This document shows positions 44,342-54,023 of a stretch of 64,000 nucleotides of DNA, one piece after another. Both the position numbers and the translations under genes were made by a program. The DNA comes from Candidatus Dependentiae bacterium (GTDB taxonomy: Bacteria > Babelota > Babeliae > Babelales > JACPOV01): NCBI GenBank assembly GCA_016191325.1, contig JACPOV010000008.1, positions 1,098,351 to 1,162,350 on the forward strand, written 5' to 3'. Below the pieces are notes generated by a model, which was not told the DNA's origin, ran no database searches, and worked only from the letters and a program-made list of their open reading frames with translations. How positions within the stretch are numbered: the first letter of the stretch is position 1; every line of letters begins with the position of its first letter.

Positions 44342-47300
44342 ATGTCTGGTAACTATTGTTTAGCGAATGATATTATCGGAACGATAACGATTTCATCAAA
44401 TGAAGTTCATTTAGATTTAAATGGTTTCTCGATCATTAGCACAGACACAACGGGAATTGCTGAAATTCCTACGCCTCCGTTTATTATTCAATGGGGTGCA
44501 ATAAGTATGAATAATGTTGAAAACGTATCGGTTCGTAACGGTCAGTTATATAAACTCGGCATTTTTGCGAGCACATGCACAAATGTACTGATCGATTCGA
44601 TAGCCTCCTTCTCTTGCGGAGTGCCGGATATTAATTGTACGGGAATGAATCGCCTAAGCGTGTCTAATTATTCAATTTTTAATCATTATGGTTTTTCTTC
44701 ATGTGTAAGTGCAGAACTAAGTAATGATATTTCATTTGAAAATTTTAATGTGAATGATTCGCAATATGCCCAAGGATTTACTATAATTTCTATTGATAAT
44801 TTTGAGGTAGAGAACCTCTTCTTAAATAATCCCAGCACGCCAAGCGCGACTATCAATGCCTCGTCTATCGCTGCCACGAGCGTCACGAATTTAAGTATTA
44901 GAAATGTAATAACCGAAGCTGGTGCTATATTCGTTGTAACATCTACAGGTATTATAATAGAAAATGTTCAATCAAGCTTATCGACAAATGGTTTTTCTTT
45001 TATGAACAACGTTCGAAACGTTAGCATAGCAGATTGTATATGCAGAGATTCTGATGTTGTGGGCGGCGTGCTGCAAAATATTGTTACGGGAACCAATATC
45101 CGAGTTTCAAATTTTAACGTAGAGAATTGTGTTGGGAATGAAGTAATTTTAGCCACAGATATTACTAACTGTGTATTTGAAAATTATAATGCTTCAGAAT
45201 GTGTTTTATCTGCTCCTGCTATTGTGGTAGATAATACCTCTTCTGGAACGACTACTGGTGCTCAATTAACATTTGATAATTGGACATTAAATGAGTGCGC
45301 GCTTATTTCAGTATTCAATATCAATACCGCTCCAGATATTCAAATTAGCAGATTTAAAGTTACAAACAATAACTCATTGAGTTCGATTAGTTTTGCAAGA
45401 GTTACAAACTCGCCGAAAGTAATTTTTGATGACTGCATTTTCTCCGATAATGCATCAAACACTGCTGACAATATCATTACTGCTCAGGCTAGTGATTTTA
45501 TCAGAATTAATAATGTTGTGATTGAAAACAACACCTTTGCTGGAGGCCAAAACGGAATTGTTTTTAGTGCGGGCGTTCTATTAACAGTTACGGGATGCGA
45601 GGTGACAAATTGTCGAATAGAGAATAATGCTCTCAATACATCCGGAATACCTGTCGTTTCATTAAATTTGATCGAAGCGACGGGCGTGCAGAGCTTGAAC
45701 GTTTCTGGTAATATTATTAACAATAACGTCATCAATGCTGTTAGCGCATCAGAAAATATTATTATAGCTGATTCAGCTTCTACTAATGCGACTATAACGA
45801 AAAATACAATCAATTCTAATATGTTTAACGATGGCATTAGTTCAGTCGCTTCTTATATTAATACTTCAGCTGTAGCGCTTATTGAAGACAATATAATGAT
45901 CGAGAATTCAAGCAGCACCGGTGCTGCGTTTGGAATTCAAGCAACTAGTAATGCGATTGTTAGAGGAAACGTTCTTAATTTGAACCAGTGCCCGCTTCAG
46001 ATGATTGGAATAAGTGTGGTCGGAGAAGACTCGGTTATTGAAAAAAATATAGTCACACGAAATATAGGATCTACGAGCACTGGTATTCAAATAAGCGCAA
46101 GCAGGGGTATGGTTACGATGAACGAATCCCAGCAACATACAAATAACTATATTACAACTGGTGGCTTAATTATTCCGATTGCTGAACTGAGTTATGCCAA
46201 CGGGATAATAGTACCAGTTCCTGTAGATGCTCCTCTATCTTCTTATCATAATCTTTCAATGGTTCCCCAACCGCTCAGTTATGTATCTACATTTTCGTTG
46301 ATTCTTGAACTGAAAGATACACTAACCGTATGTGGGATTCCAACTCCTATAAGTAGCTCAACTGTAATTACGCAGTCTGGCACTTATTGTCTTACTCAAG
46401 ATATCGTGGGAACGATAACTATCAATGCAGACAACGTTATTCTTGATATGAATAATAAACAGATCACGGGTGCAGTTCCCTTGGTCATCAGCTCCCATCA
46501 GAACATCTTAGTAAAGAATGGACGGATTACTAGTCCTGGCGTTGGTGGTCAAGGCATTCAGATATCTTCGTGTTTCGACGTAACCTTTGATAATATTCTG
46601 CTGAGCACTATTACTAACACTGCATTGTCAATTTCAAGTTGTGAAAATGTGCAGGTGACTAATTGTGTTTTTATTGGGTGTGTACTGCCAATAAGTATTG
46701 CATCTTCAATTGATACGATGTTAAAAAACTGCACTCTTCGCGATAATACCGGACGAACAACCGCGGGGGGCCCTACGTCGCAAACAGTCTTGATAATTGG
46801 ATCCACCGGCACCGTTATGGATAACTGTGTTTTATTTAATAACACAAATTATGATACGATTACTGCCGTATCGGCATCCACTAACACCATCCTTCAAGAT
46901 TCATCCTGGTATTCTAATAGCGTCTTCCTTCAGTCCGGCGGAAGCGCTGCCAATTCTCCACGGATTATTCTCTCTGCAAATAGTAGTAATACAGTGATCG
47001 AGCGTTGCGAAGTGAATGATAATTCAGCGCCGGTAGGTGGTAGTAATCTGTATGTCATAAATTCATTAACTGGTGATAGAACATGTCTCATAAGACATTG
47101 TACTGTGGCGCGAAATACTCCTGGAGCTGCAGCAAATTTATTTGGTATAGCAGCAAACGGATCAGGAGTGGTTTCCAAAAATACCATTTTTGGTAACACC
47201 TATGGGGCTGGCAGTCCGATTCAAACAGTAGCCGGCGCTGCTTTGATCATACAAAATAAATATGACAAACCGGCTTCTGGCGGCGTGGTTGCGGAATACA

Positions 47301-47377
47301 ATTATAGTACTACTGTAGGGGTTGGAGGAATCTCGCAACCGCCATTGTCCCCTTTTCACAACATTGTTCAGGTTTAA
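44342..47377 (+). CDS. Giant CC-repeat/beta-helix protein 2, C-terminal part of a frameshifted gene
   Basis: The frame is open from 44267; the ATG at 44342 has no ribosome site and lies inside a conserved segment ('MSGNYCLANDIIGTITISSN'), so the true upstream part is the 42892 frame. 1011 residues in the visible frame: first beta-helix domain to about 46260, ending 'PLSSYHNLSMVPQPL'; a short linker lacking the second CC array of paralogue 1; then a second beta-helix opening 'SGTYCLTQDIVGTITINADN' and ending 'PLSPFHNIVQV'. The rung sequences differ strongly from paralogue 1 while the caps match, so the two have long been separate copies. Confidence 0.75.
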   Translation: MSGNYCLANDIIGTITISSNEVHLDLNGFSIISTDTTGIAEIPTPPFIIQWGAISMNNVENVSVRNGQLYKLGIFASTCTNVLIDSIASFSCGVPDINCTGMNRLSVSNYSIFNHYGFSSCVSAELSNDISFENFNVNDSQYAQGFTIISIDNFEVENLFLNNPSTPSATINASSIAATSVTNLSIRNVITEAGAIFVVTSTGIIIENVQSSLSTNGFSFMNNVRNVSIADCICRDSDVVGGVLQNIVTGTNIRVSNFNVENCVGNEVILATDITNCVFENYNASECVLSAPAIVVDNTSSGTTTGAQLTFDNWTLNECALISVFNINTAPDIQISRFKVTNNNSLSSISFARVTNSPKVIFDDCIFSDNASNTADNIITAQASDFIRINNVVIENNTFAGGQNGIVFSAGVLLTVTGCEVTNCRIENNALNTSGIPVVSLNLIEATGVQSLNVSGNIINNNVINAVSASENIIIADSASTNATITKNTINSNMFNDGISSVASYINTSAVALIEDNIMIENSSSTGAAFGIQATSNAIVRGNVLNLNQCPLQMIGISVVGEDSVIEKNIVTRNIGSTSTGIQISASRGMVTMNESQQHTNNYITTGGLIIPIAELSYANGIIVPVPVDAPLSSYHNLSMVPQPLSYVSTFSLILELKDTLTVCGIPTPISSSTVITQSGTYCLTQDIVGTITINADNVILDMNNKQITGAVPLVISSHQNILVKNGRITSPGVGGQGIQISSCFDVTFDNILLSTITNTALSISSCENVQVTNCVFIGCVLPISIASSIDTMLKNCTLRDNTGRTTAGGPTSQTVLIIGSTGTVMDNCVLFNNTNYDTITAVSASTNTILQDSSWYSNSVFLQSGGSAANSPRIILSANSSNTVIERCEVNDNSAPVGGSNLYVINSLTGDRTCLIRHCTVARNTPGAAANLFGIAANGSGVVSKNTIFGNTYGAGSPIQTVAGAALIIQNKYDKPASGGVVAEYNYSTTVGVGGISQPPLSPFHNIVQV

Positions 47378-47398
47378 AGCGACAGGCTTATACTAAAA

Positions 47399-47430
47399 AG
47401 GGCTCTCTCGAATTCGAGAGAGCCCTCTTT
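47399..47430 (+). terminator. Intrinsic terminator of giant gene 2
   Basis: Perfect 12-base stem AGGGCTCTCTCG/CGAGAGAGCCCT with an AATT loop (47399-47426), followed by CTTT. Its symmetry lets it also serve the convergent Nudix gene. Confidence 0.85.
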
Positions 47431-47460
47431 GCAATTGCACACAATAAATAACTAAAAAGA

Positions 47461-48084
47461 CTATTTTTTTATAAACTCAACTACTAATTGAGACCAGCTT
47501 TCCATATTTGGAAAATAAGTCCCTAGCTCTTCAAGCGAAAGTAGTTCTCCACTTTTGAGTTCAGATTTTACTGAAATGTTTGGCGTTTTTCCTTGAAGCA
47601 AAAATACAAATCCGATGTGCACTTGCCCGACAGCGTTTGAATCATCATTTAAAATGCCAAGCGGTTTGATGAAGAACTCATCTAAATAATTCACTTCTTC
47701 ATGAAACTCGCGACGTGCCCAGTCAAAAAGAGAATCGGTTTCCATATCTTCTTGGCGAATATGGCCGCCAATGCCGAGCGAGTATTTGTTTTGAAGACGC
47801 TTTTCGGTCGCTTGCGCCGTTCGCTGCATTAAAAAATAGCGCCCTTCGTGCTCAAAAACGAGATAGGGGATAATTTGTTTGTAAGCTGAATCTTGCTCCA
47901 TCAATGAGCGGGGCAAGAATTCTTTATGTTGTTTGATAATTGCTAGATAATCATCAAAATTAACCGCTTTTAATCCATTCCAAGCAGGTTGGTGTTTAAA
48001 AATTTCTGCGCGGGGAACAACAAGAATAAGCTCATCTTGTTTTTGAGCTAATTGAGAAGGGGTAATTTGGGTTTGATTTACCAT
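47461..48084 (-). CDS. Nudix family hydrolase-like protein
   Basis: 207 residues. Nudix enzymes cleave nucleoside diphosphates linked to another moiety. The Nudix helix is present in a longer form: 'GGHIRQEDMETDSLFDWARR' followed by 'EFHEEV', keeping the RE..EE core, preceded by 'YFLMQRT' and followed by 'GQVHIGFVFLLQ'. The N-terminal 70 residues are extra. Substrate unknown. Single minus-strand gene, convergent with giant gene 2. Confidence 0.8.
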   Translation of the reverse strand: MVNQTQITPSQLAQKQDELILVVPRAEIFKHQPAWNGLKAVNFDDYLAIIKQHKEFLPRSLMEQDSAYKQIIPYLVFEHEGRYFLMQRTAQATEKRLQNKYSLGIGGHIRQEDMETDSLFDWARREFHEEVNYLDEFFIKPLGILNDDSNAVGQVHIGFVFLLQGKTPNISVKSELKSGELLSLEELGTYFPNMESWSQLVVEFIKK

Positions 48085-48197
48085 GGGTAATCCTTATTGA
48101 TAGCGCTTGCACGCTTAGTAGGGGAAAATTATATAATTTTAAGTTAAGCAGAAATTATTTTTTTTGTAGAGATAAAAAATTATATAAAATAATGGCT

Positions 48198-48548
48198 TTA
48201 TTTACCGCGGGCAAGTGCTACCGCATAATTAAAATCCATAAAATAATCTTGCCAGAATTTATCGGTTGATGAATAGCTGTTATCATAGACAAAGTAATCG
48301 ATGAGCATTTCTCGCGCGCGAACGATTTCTTTTAATCTTTTTCTATTTTTTGGGTCAGCAACAGTTAAAAAAAGGAGCTCTAGAGCCCTTTCAAAGGCAT
48401 CGCGGCTATATTCAAGATTTCCTTTATCTCTCCATCGGATCGTTCGTTCAATGTCGCTACCAACATTTGCTAATTGCTCCACGAGAGGAAGTTCAAACCA
48501 ACGCCCAGCTGCAAGCCCATCGTGTCGCATCGTCATTTTTGTATCCAT
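48198..48548 (-). CDS. Small helical protein paired with DUF5674
   Basis: 116 residues, all-helix, with 'LPLVEQLANVGSDIERTIRW' and 'AFERALELLFLTVADPKNRK' as the most family-like stretches. From memory of CPR and related genomes, similar proteins often stand next to DUF5674, as here; function unknown. Its start overlaps the upstream DUF5674 gene by 16 bases, so the two are translationally linked. A HEPN-like helical module is possible, but I see no Rx4-6H motif. Confidence 0.65.
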   Translation of the reverse strand: MDTKMTMRHDGLAAGRWFELPLVEQLANVGSDIERTIRWRDKGNLEYSRDAFERALELLFLTVADPKNRKRLKEIVRAREMLIDYFVYDNSYSSTDKFWQDYFMDFNYAVALARGK

Positions 48549-48877
48549 TTGTTCACGATTAATACAATTTTCTCTCTAATTTTTGGATCGTTTACTGATC
48601 GGCTACTATTGCCATGCGAAGGGCGCAGGTTTATCATGGAGTCAAATTCGATCCAGTCTGTCGTTTCTGCTAGGCCGGGATGTATATTGATACCCCAAAG
48701 ATTCTCTTGTTGCGATCCGTTTTCTAAAAGGAGCATTTCCTCATCAGAGTGTAGTTCTGCGTCGATCGCTATAATCTCTTTTTCAATATCAACGACCGCT
48801 TTTACTAAACGATGATACATCTTCTCGGACATTTTTTTTAAATCGGCAATCGAGATTTTTTCTTTTAGAATATACAT
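48533..48877 (-). CDS. DUF5674 family protein
   Basis: 114 residues. The family signature is clear: 'VKAVVDIEKEIIAIDAELHS' and 'DEEMLLLENGSQQENLWGIN', then 'WIEFDSMINLRPSHGNSSR' and 'DPKIREKI'. Function of the family is not known. Overlaps the helical partner by 16 bases; the pair forms a two-gene unit ending before 48198. Confidence 0.85.
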   Translation of the reverse strand: MYILKEKISIADLKKMSEKMYHRLVKAVVDIEKEIIAIDAELHSDEEMLLLENGSQQENLWGINIHPGLAETTDWIEFDSMINLRPSHGNSSRSVNDPKIREKIVLIVNKWIQK

Positions 48878-48979
48878 AGAGTTCCCAAAATGGCCTTACA
48901 ACTTTTTAACTCACCCAACACAAATCTATCATAGCACATGTCATAGAATTTGTACCGCGCTTTATGATCATGAAAAATC

Positions 48980-48988
48980 TGCTATAGT
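48980..48988 (+). promoter_or_regulatory. Extended -10 promoter of leuS
   Basis: TGCTATAGT at 48980-48988, i.e. TGn plus a near-consensus -10. The -35 (TTTATG at 48961) is weak. The leuS start is about 45 bases downstream. Confidence 0.55.
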
Positions 48989-49033
48989 AACTAGATAATA
49001 AGTACTTAAAGGGCGCATTCAAAAAGGTCTGGC

Positions 49034-51463
49034 ATGAGTTACGATTTTAAAGCGATTGAAGAGAAATGGCAGCAGCGATGGGCTGAAAATAATCCAGCAA
49101 AAACCAAACCGACGGGCAGCGGTAAAAAATTTTATTGTCTGGATATGTTCCCTTATCCTTCAGGCTCAGGACTTCATGTCGGCCATTGGCGCGGCTATGT
49201 ACTTTCTGATATTTATGCGCGTATTAAATGGCTTGAAGGATTTAACGTTCTTCATCCTATGGGTTGGGATGCGTTCGGGCTTCCCGCTGAAAACGATGCA
49301 ATAAAAAAAGGCATCCAGCCGGAAGTAGGTACTGCCAAAAATATTGCCGTTTTTAAGGAGCAACTTAATAAAATCGGCGCTATTTACGATTGGTCTAAAG
49401 AAATAAACACCACTGATCCCGATTATTATAAATGGACGCAGTGGATTTTTCTCAAAATGTACGATGCCGGCCTTGCTTATCAAGCAGAATTGCCGATCAA
49501 TTGGTGCCCATCGTGCTTAACCGGTCTTGCAAATGAAGAAGTGGTTAACGGAAAATGTGAACGATGCGGAACTATTGTTACAGAAAAGAAAATTAGGCAG
49601 TGGGTACTTAAGATAACCGAATATGCCGAGAAATTACTTGAAGGTTTGGATCGTCTTGATTGGCCTGAAAAAGTAAAACTCATGCAGCGAAACTGGATCG
49701 GTAAATCGCACGGAGCTGAAATTCAATTTATCGTTGTCACGCCCGCCGGCAAAAAATTACCGATGCCGATTTTTACTACAAGCCCAGAAACACTTTTTGG
49801 CGTTACGTTCGTCGCGATTGCTCATGATTACAAAGATATCAAAGAGATTTTGGCTGCAGGTAAAGAGAAAGAATTAACGAGTTTCATGAATCAATTGCAT
49901 CAACAATCTGAGCATGATACGAATAAATTTGGATTTTTTACTGGAAGCTATGCAATTAATCCAATAAATAACCAAGAGATTCCTATTTGGGTTACTAATT
50001 ATGTGCTGAGCGGTTATGGAACCGGTGCTGTTATGGGCGTGCCGGGGCATGATGAGCGAGATAATGAATTTGCAAACCAGTATGATCTTCCAATAGTATA
50101 CGTCGTTGATAATGATCAAGTGCGTGAGCAAAAAAATGGCCCGCGTGGCTGTTATCCTTATCAAGGAACGCTTATTAATAGCGGTGCGTTTACCGGCACT
50201 CAAGAAAAAGCTGGCGCTCGCAAAATGATAGAAGCGCTCTCCAAAGAAAGTAAAGCTCAGGAAAAAGTAACGTATAAATTACGCGATTGGATTTTTTCGC
50301 GTCAGCGCTATTGGGGTGAGCCAATTCCTATAATTCACTGCCCAAAAGATGGCGTTGTGCCCGTTCCTGAAAATCAGTTGCCGGTTGTATTGCCTCGGGT
50401 AAAAGAATATCAGCCAACAGGCACTGGAGAATCACCGCTTGCAGCTATTGAATCTTTTGTAAATACAACATGCCCAAAATGTGGCGGCCCGGCAAAACGA
50501 GAAACTAATACGATGCCGCAATGGGCAGGATCAAGCTGGTATTTCTTGCGCTATCCTAATCCACATCTTAAAGATAAACCTTTTGATAAAAAAGATATGG
50601 AATATTGGCTTCCAGTGGATCAATACGTTGGCGGGATTGAGCATGCGATATTGCATTTGCTTTATGCACGATTTTATACAAAAGTGCTTTATGATTTGGG
50701 CTATCTTTCTTTTGATGAGCCGTTTGCGCATTTATTTAATCAAGGAATGGTATGCAAATATTCTGAACTATCCGGCCATGTTGAGAAGATGTCTAAATCA
50801 AAAGGGAACGTGGTTAATCCTGATGAAATCGTTGGAGAATATGGCTCCGATGCGCTTCGCATGTACATTTTATTTATGGGTCCTCCTGAACTTGATTGCG
50901 AATGGCAGGATTTAGGGCTTGAAGGCGTTAAGCGTTTCCTCAATCGACTTTGGCTCTTTTTGACAGATAAAGAGCGCATGTTGCCTGCAGGTGAGCGTGA
51001 AGAGAGTGAAGTTACAAAACGCTTCAATCGCTTTTTGAAAGATTATCAAGAGCGCATTGCGCATTTTAAACCTAACACGGCAGTTTCGGCTTGCATGGAA
51101 TGGTTTAACGATGCTTCTGCGCAGAAAATGAAATTAAGCCGCGAAACGATGGAAAAATTATTAGTAGCGTTATCGGTTCTTATTCCTCATTTTTCTTCAC
51201 AATTGTTGGAACAATTACTTGGCAAAGAATTGCAAAATTGCTCGTGGCCGCATTTTGATCCTGCACTTGCACTGCGTGATGAAATTTCATTTATGATTCA
51301 AGTAAACGGAAAATTGCGCGGCGAATTAATGATTGTGCCAGGATCTGATCGTGCGATTATTGAACCGCAAGCGTACACATTTGTTCAAAAATATGTTGAG
51401 GGAAAACAACTTGTTAATGTTGTTTTTGTTCCTGATCGATTAATAAATTTTGTAGTGAAATAA
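49034..51463 (+). CDS. leuS: Leucyl-tRNA synthetase
   Basis: Charges tRNA-Leu with leucine. 809 residues, a little shorter than the usual 850-870. HIGH motif 'HVGHWRGY' from residue 48, '[15 protein letters not shown]', Zn-type 'CPSC...CERCG' near 157-180, CP1 editing domain with '[10 protein letters not shown]' (usual form TTRPDTL) and 'GHDERDNEF', then '[13 protein letters not shown]' and KMSKS at 585-589. The C-terminal anticodon and tail parts end '[14 protein letters not shown]'. The Arg to Ser change in the editing-site Thr-rich peptide is notable but the catalytic Asp motif is present. Repeat copy C follows the stop. Confidence 0.97.
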   Translation: MSYDFKAIEEKWQQRWAENNPAKTKPTGSGKKFYCLDMFPYPSGSGLHVGHWRGYVLSDIYARIKWLEGFNVLHPMGWDAFGLPAENDAIKKGIQPEVGTAKNIAVFKEQLNKIGAIYDWSKEINTTDPDYYKWTQWIFLKMYDAGLAYQAELPINWCPSCLTGLANEEVVNGKCERCGTIVTEKKIRQWVLKITEYAEKLLEGLDRLDWPEKVKLMQRNWIGKSHGAEIQFIVVTPAGKKLPMPIFTTSPETLFGVTFVAIAHDYKDIKEILAAGKEKELTSFMNQLHQQSEHDTNKFGFFTGSYAINPINNQEIPIWVTNYVLSGYGTGAVMGVPGHDERDNEFANQYDLPIVYVVDNDQVREQKNGPRGCYPYQGTLINSGAFTGTQEKAGARKMIEALSKESKAQEKVTYKLRDWIFSRQRYWGEPIPIIHCPKDGVVPVPENQLPVVLPRVKEYQPTGTGESPLAAIESFVNTTCPKCGGPAKRETNTMPQWAGSSWYFLRYPNPHLKDKPFDKKDMEYWLPVDQYVGGIEHAILHLLYARFYTKVLYDLGYLSFDEPFAHLFNQGMVCKYSELSGHVEKMSKSKGNVVNPDEIVGEYGSDALRMYILFMGPPELDCEWQDLGLEGVKRFLNRLWLFLTDKERMLPAGEREESEVTKRFNRFLKDYQERIAHFKPNTAVSACMEWFNDASAQKMKLSRETMEKLLVALSVLIPHFSSQLLEQLLGKELQNCSWPHFDPALALRDEISFMIQVNGKLRGELMIVPGSDRAIIEPQAYTFVQKYVEGKQLVNVVFVPDRLINFVVK

Positions 51464-51470
51464 AAAGTAT

Positions 51471-51626
51471 GCACACCCTTCGATACAATTTCTCGCTATG
51501 CTCGAAATCACTCAGGGCGAGCGGCCTTAGAGTTTTGAGAGATCAGTTTTCTGAGAGAGTTGGGCAGTCCGCTCGTGGTGAGTGTTTTGCGAATTTTGTG
51601 AACAAAATGTATCGAACCATGCGGAC
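51471..51626. repeat. Paired palindromic repeat, copy C
   Basis: Left arm 51471-51524 closed by CCCT/AGGG, right arm 51567-51626 closed by TGGT/ACCA, with CCGC/GCGG outside the right one. The pairing bases differ from those of copies A and B yet stay complementary. Confidence 0.8.
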
Positions 51627-51644
51627 AGATAAATAAGGATTTAT

Positions 51645-52628
51645 ATGGAATTGTTGAATCAAGAAATTATCGAACAGTTAAAATCTGAAAGCGTGCGATT
51701 TCAATCGCTGCAGCAAGAAGTGCAGAAAGTAATCGTGGGCAATGAACATACGATTTCATTTATCATGATTGCTCTTCTTTCAAATGGGCACATTCTCCTT
51801 GAAGGGGTTCCCGGCGTTGCTAAAACAACGATGATAAAAACAATTACTCAAGCGTTAGGGCTTCATTTTAAGCGGATTCAATTTACTCCCGATTTGTTGC
51901 CGGCAGATTTGATTGGTACATTAATTTATAATCCCAAAACGCAAGAATTCGAAACGAAAAAAGGCCCTATTTTTGCAAATCTTATTCTAGCTGATGAAAT
52001 CAATCGTACTCCTGCAAAGGTTCAGGCGGCTCTTCTAGAGGCGATGCAGGAACAACAAGTAACAATCGGTTCAAATACTTTTCCGCTCGATAAACCGTTC
52101 TTGGTTTTTGCTACACAAAATCCATTAGAGCAAGAAGGCACCTATCGTTTGCCGGAAGCGCAAATAGATCGCTTCATGTTTAAATTGCTTATTGATTATC
52201 TGACGCCAGCACAAGAAAAACAGCTTTTGCAGCGAAGTTCGGTAACAACTCCCGTGCATCAAGTATTAACGCACGATGATATTTTTGCAGCGCAAGAACT
52301 CGTAAAAAAAATATATGTCGATGAAAAAGTAATTGATTATATTATTTCTATTGTTTTTGCGACGCGTAATCCAGGTGCCTATAAAATGCCTCAGCTGAAA
52401 TCTCTCATTGAGTATGGTGTTTCACCTCGCGCAACACTTGGTTTATTTCAAGCTGCGCAAGCACACGCCTTTTTGAGAAAACGGCATTTTGTAACTCCAG
52501 ATGATGTTAAGGCGGTGGTACATCCACTCTTGCGTCATCGCATTACACTAACGTATGATGCGCAAGCGGATGCTATAAAACCGGATGATGTAATTACCAC
52601 AATTATTCAAACAGTGCCAACGCCGTAA
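51645..52628 (+). CDS. MoxR family AAA+ ATPase
   Basis: 327 residues, the normal MoxR size. Walker A 'GVPGVAKT' (54-61), Walker B 'LILADEINRTPAKVQAALLE' near 115, and 'QNPLEQEGTYRLPEAQIDRF' with sensor 1, all characteristic of MoxR. MoxR proteins are chaperone-like ATPases that usually act with a von Willebrand factor A or DUF58 protein; none is encoded beside it here. AAGGA precedes the ATG. It stands before the secretion operon but has a separate promoter-like region after it. Confidence 0.93.
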   Translation: MELLNQEIIEQLKSESVRFQSLQQEVQKVIVGNEHTISFIMIALLSNGHILLEGVPGVAKTTMIKTITQALGLHFKRIQFTPDLLPADLIGTLIYNPKTQEFETKKGPIFANLILADEINRTPAKVQAALLEAMQEQQVTIGSNTFPLDKPFLVFATQNPLEQEGTYRLPEAQIDRFMFKLLIDYLTPAQEKQLLQRSSVTTPVHQVLTHDDIFAAQELVKKIYVDEKVIDYIISIVFATRNPGAYKMPQLKSLIEYGVSPRATLGLFQAAQAHAFLRKRHFVTPDDVKAVVHPLLRHRITLTYDAQADAIKPDDVITTIIQTVPTP

Positions 52629-52753
52629 AAATTATTTTGCGTAAATGTTTTTAGGAGTTATGAAAATCAATGACGTTCGAGCTCTCTATTGGCTTAACTA
52701 ACTTGTATCGCAGAAGATGAGGAATAAATGCGGCATTCATCGTTATATTCCGC

Positions 52754-52783
52754 TTGACAAACTCAGACCTAGAGGGTTATTGT
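52754..52783 (+). promoter_or_regulatory. Probable promoter of the secretin operon
   Basis: TTGACA (52754-52759, perfect -35) and TATTGT (52778-52783) with 18-base spacing, about 30 bases upstream of the GspC-like start. Confidence 0.5.
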
Positions 52784-52811
52784 TTGAAGGTAGTTCTCAC
52801 GAAGGGACGCG

Positions 52812-54008
52812 ATGAAACAGCCATGGTGGTTAATAAATAGTATTCTTGTTTTAGTGGCAGCGTTAGCAATAGCATTTATGTTTTTTGCACGGCCAAAGCT
52901 ACCGGCGCGAGTTTCTTTTCAGCCGACGAGTGAAGTTCGTGCACACAAACAAGAGATAACAAAAATCGATTTGGCAAAAATTTATGCCAATGATCTTTTT
53001 GATACGTATAAAGCACCGGCAGTAATGCAGCCTGAAGTTCCAGATTCTTTGGGCACGCCATTGCCTCCACCTCCGACGCCTAAGGTAAGCACTATTCCAC
53101 AAGCCCCTCCTCCTCGATTCCTTGAACCATTAGCAATCAATTTAAAAGGTATCGTAGTTGGTTCTGATGAGCGCCTTGACGTTGCGATCATTGAAAGCAC
53201 CAAAGAAGGAAGATCGAAAAATTATCGCCTTGGCGAGAAAATTGAAGATGCACAGCTGATAAAGATTTATAAAAATAAAATTATTCTGATTCGTGCAAAT
53301 GGACAACAAGAAACGCTCTATGTGAACCAATTTGATGCTGAGCTTGAACAACTTCTTTCGCCAAAAACGAATTGGGATTCAGTTATTAAGAAAGTGAATG
53401 AAACAGAATATCTGGTTGATCCAGATCTGTTTGTAGAGCGCGTTGAAAACCTTGCACAATTTATTGATATGTTCAATATCACCACGGTTTTCCAGCAAGG
53501 CGTGAGCATTGGATGCCGCATTGGCAAAATGCAGGCGACATCGCCAGGATTTGCGCTAAGTATTCTGCCTGGAGACATTGTTCAGGAAATAAATGGTATT
53601 TCTTGCGCAACGGTAAATGGACGCATGCAAGCGTATGAAAAAGTTTCTGCATTGCCTATTGGCGGTACGATTGCAGTAAAATTATTGCGCAAAAATATAC
53701 CAATTAGTTTATTCTATACATTGCAAAAGATGGATCAAGTCGTTCCGCCAGCCTCTCAGGATGTGCAAACGGCCGATTCAACAATAACTGCGCAACGCAC
53801 AATAAAAGAGCCCGATCGTATAACGGTAGCTCGAGATTTGGGCACGTTTGAGCTTGAAGAACAACGTTTGGCGCTGCGCCACAAGCAAGAAAAATACAGA
53901 TCAGTGGTTAATGAAAATAATAAACATGAAAAACGAATTATGGTCTCCCAAAAACCGCAGCGAACATTGCGTGGCAAATTGCAGGATAGCTTTGAGCGCA
54001 ACATATAA
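52812..54008 (+). CDS. GspC-like inner-membrane secretion protein with PDZ domain
   Basis: 398 residues. N-terminal membrane helix (10-28), a Pro-rich linker (about 70-95), an HR-like domain ('LNLKGIVVG'-type sequence 'INLKGIVVGSDERLDVAIIE', then 'YRLGEKIEDAQLIKIYKNKI'), a PDZ domain ('GCRIGKMQATSPGFALSILP' and 'GDIVQEINGIS') and a basic, disordered tail. This is the layout of GspC, which links the inner-membrane platform to the secretin in type II secretion. It is also like PilP in pili. First gene of a tight operon. Confidence 0.8.
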   Translation: MKQPWWLINSILVLVAALAIAFMFFARPKLPARVSFQPTSEVRAHKQEITKIDLAKIYANDLFDTYKAPAVMQPEVPDSLGTPLPPPPTPKVSTIPQAPPPRFLEPLAINLKGIVVGSDERLDVAIIESTKEGRSKNYRLGEKIEDAQLIKIYKNKIILIRANGQQETLYVNQFDAELEQLLSPKTNWDSVIKKVNETEYLVDPDLFVERVENLAQFIDMFNITTVFQQGVSIGCRIGKMQATSPGFALSILPGDIVQEINGISCATVNGRMQAYEKVSALPIGGTIAVKLLRKNIPISLFYTLQKMDQVVPPASQDVQTADSTITAQRTIKEPDRITVARDLGTFELEEQRLALRHKQEKYRSVVNENNKHEKRIMVSQKPQRTLRGKLQDSFERNI

Positions 54009-54023
54009 CCGCGTGGATACATT

